From Actinomycetota bacterium (lineage in GTDB: Bacteria; Actinomycetota; Humimicrobiia; Humimicrobiales; Humimicrobiaceae), in NCBI GenBank assembly GCA_028696435.1, contig JAQVHC010000063.1:1-7092 (forward strand): a stretch of DNA of 7,092 nucleotides, given 5' to 3'. Position 1 is the first letter of the stretch. Every line of letters starts with the position of its first letter. The translations under genes were made by a program, and so were the position numbers. Shown in pieces: positions 5,980-7,092 of the stretch. A model generated the notes under the pieces. The model saw only the letters and a list, made by a program, of their open reading frames with translations. It was not told where the DNA came from and searched no databases.

Positions 5980-6102
5980 AGTATCAAAAATTTAAGTATT
6001 ATAATAATTAATATAAATCAAAATTCTGAGTGACCAGAGTAAATACTATGAGGCGGGTAAATACTGCGTTAATAATAAACAATTGACAAAACTTTTGATA
6101 CT
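5980..6102. repeat. Separated 10-bp inverted repeat in the divergent promoter region
   Basis: AGTATCAAAA (5980-5989) and its exact reverse complement TTTTGATACT (6093-6102) lie 103 bases apart. Each sits near one of the two divergent promoters: the first just upstream of the transglycosylase -35, the second in the -35/-10 spacer of one candidate patatin promoter. The symmetry would suit one regulator controlling both genes. A chance match is possible in such AT-rich DNA. Confidence 0.4.
6038..6065. repeat. Direct repeat GTAAATACT, 18-base spacing
   Basis: GTAAATACT occurs at 6039-6047 and 6057-6065. With the preceding A, the first copy becomes the palindrome AGTAAATACT (6038-6047). The pair sits upstream of the candidate patatin promoter. 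It could be a tandem regulator site; the evidence is pattern only. Confidence 0.35.
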
Positions 6103-6130
6103 ATAAATAAAATGGCTGTTCTGGTATGAT
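6083..6130 (+). promoter_or_regulatory. Candidate promoter elements for the patatin gene
   Basis: A perfect -35 hexamer TTGACA lies at 6083-6088, but the best -10 near it (TAAATA, 6104-6109) is only 15 bases away. Alternatively an extended -10, TGGTATGAT (6122-6130), has the TGn motif directly before TATGAT and would start transcription near 6137 with a short leader. One of the two, or both, may be used. The choice cannot be settled from sequence. Confidence 0.4.
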
Positions 6131-6157
6131 TTTTTTAAAAAATATAAGGGTTAAAAA

Positions 6158-7092
6158 ATGAGCTTATTTAAAAGAAAGAGAAAAGTTGGATTAGCGTTAT
6201 CCAGTGGATCTGCAAGGGGCATTGCACATATAGGTGTCCTGAAAGAACTTGAAAAACTGGGAGTAAAGCCCCATGCAATATCAGGTACAAGTATGGGGGC
6301 AATTATTGGTGCTTTATATTGTTCCGGTGTAACTCCCGATGAGATGGAAACTTTTGCAAAGTCAATAAAATGGAAAAGTTTTATGCTTTTTTCCGATTTT
6401 GTATTGTCTGATACAGGTATCATAAATGGTCATAGGGTTGAAGAATTATTAAAGAAGTTTCTGGGAAACAAAACTTTTAGCGATTGTCAGATACCATTCT
6501 GCTGTGTTGCTGTAGATCTTGCAAGAAGGGAAAAAGTAATACTGAGGGAAGGCAAATTAATTGATGCTGTCAGAGCTTCCATTTCCATTCCCGGTTTTTT
6601 TTCCGCGGTTCATCTTGATAACCGTATTCTGGTGGATGGTGGTTTAATGGAGCCTTTGCCAGTTGGAGCTTTGAGAACAATGGATACTAATTTCATTATA
6701 GCTTCATCTATTACCTTTAAAAAAGATATGGAAAAATATATGAATTATTTATCCGGACAAGAAGGTTATGAAAATAATGATAAAGGAGTTTCTTTGCGGG
6801 AATCTAAGGATACTGCTAATGAACAGGCAGGTAAAATAACTAAAGTAATCAAAAAGACCGGGCGGAAGAAATTTTATACGGAAAAATTATCGGTAAGAAA
6901 AATTATTGATACCAGTTTTACCATCGTACAGGAAGAATTACATAAAAATTACATTAAGTATGCTGATATAATAATAGAATCCGAAGTAGGCGATTTTTTT
7001 GGTCTGCTTGATTTGAAGCAGAGCAGTGAGATTATACAGAGAGGAAGGCAGGCTACCATAGAAAAAACTCCTGAGATTAAAAGAAAGCTGGG
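6158..7092 (+). CDS. Patatin-like phospholipase (RssA/YchK type), runs off right edge
   Basis: ATG at 6158 follows AAGGG (6146-6150) by seven bases, a good ribosome site. The frame stays open for 311 codons to the edge, so the stop is missing. The protein is a serine acyl hydrolase with a Ser-Asp dyad, expected to act on lipid esters at the inner face of the membrane (no signal peptide; N-terminus MSLFKRKRK is basic). Visible motifs are the oxyanion loop SSGSARG (15-21), the nucleophile elbow GTSMG with S45 (43-47), the ISIPGFF block (142-148) and catalytic D160 in VDGG (159-162). The segment from about 243 on (KLSVRKIIDTSF, then YADIIIESEVGDFFGL) is a C-terminal part seen in bacterial patatins. 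A charged stretch at about 188-242 looks like an insertion. The N-terminus is complete and both catalytic residues are present. It shares a divergent promoter region with the transglycosylase gene. Substrate is unknown. Confidence 0.9.
   Translation, partial: MSLFKRKRKVGLALSSGSARGIAHIGVLKELEKLGVKPHAISGTSMGAIIGALYCSGVTPDEMETFAKSIKWKSFMLFSDFVLSDTGIINGHRVEELLKKFLGNKTFSDCQIPFCCVAVDLARREKVILREGKLIDAVRASISIPGFFSAVHLDNRILVDGGLMEPLPVGALRTMDTNFIIASSITFKKDMEKYMNYLSGQEGYENNDKGVSLRESKDTANEQAGKITKVIKKTGRKKFYTEKLSVRKIIDTSFTIVQEELHKNYIKYADIIIESEVGDFFGLLDLKQSSEIIQRGRQATIEKTPEIKRKL

Noticed and set aside
6151..6423. Minus-strand 90-codon frame opposite the start of the patatin gene
   Set aside because: The plus-strand frame carries intact patatin motifs (SSGSARG, GTSMG), so this is its antisense shadow.

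Overview
The window is AT-rich (roughly one third G+C by eye) and fully bacterial. It uses the standard genetic code: Trp is read as TGG and no in-frame TGA occurs in the genes. It holds four complete protein genes and two that run off the ends. There are no RNA genes, insertion sequences, integrases or CRISPR arrays. The gene set (queuosine-precursor transporter, DUF1287 protein, cysteine synthase, TPR-containing lytic transglycosylase lipoprotein, patatin-like phospholipase) looks like chromosomal housekeeping and cell-envelope DNA. It suggests a low-GC anaerobic-type bacterium of a Firmicutes or Atribacterota-like lineage. That placement is an inference from composition and protein style and cannot be fixed from this sequence alone.

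Layout from left to right: (1) the start of a small glycine-zipper membrane protein on the minus strand, cut by the left edge; (2) a divergent intergenic region with inverted repeats and a plausible sigma-70 promoter; (3) a YhhQ-family queuosine precursor transporter on the plus strand; (4) converging on it, a membrane-anchored DUF1287 protein on the minus strand that appears to lack the family's candidate catalytic residues and whose translation start lies in a 31-bp tandem duplication; (5) a 347-bp AT-rich divergent region; (6) cysK on the plus strand; (7) converging on it, a 795-residue Slt-type lytic transglycosylase lipoprotein with a long TPR superhelix on the minus strand; (8) a 275-bp divergent region with promoter-like elements and inverted repeats; (9) a patatin-like phospholipase on the plus strand, cut by the right edge.

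The six genes alternate strictly in strand (- + - + - +), so no operon can be inferred and each gene is probably transcribed alone. Two genes concern the envelope directly: the lytic transglycosylase cleaves peptidoglycan, and the patatin is a predicted lipid acyl hydrolase. They share one divergent promoter region. CysK makes cysteine from O-acetylserine and sulfide. The YhhQ-type transporter imports a precursor for the tRNA modification queuosine.

I did not find a convincing new multi-gene system. The most noteworthy points are the apparently inactive DUF1287 protein, the duplicated start region in front of it, and the dyad sequences in the divergent promoter regions.
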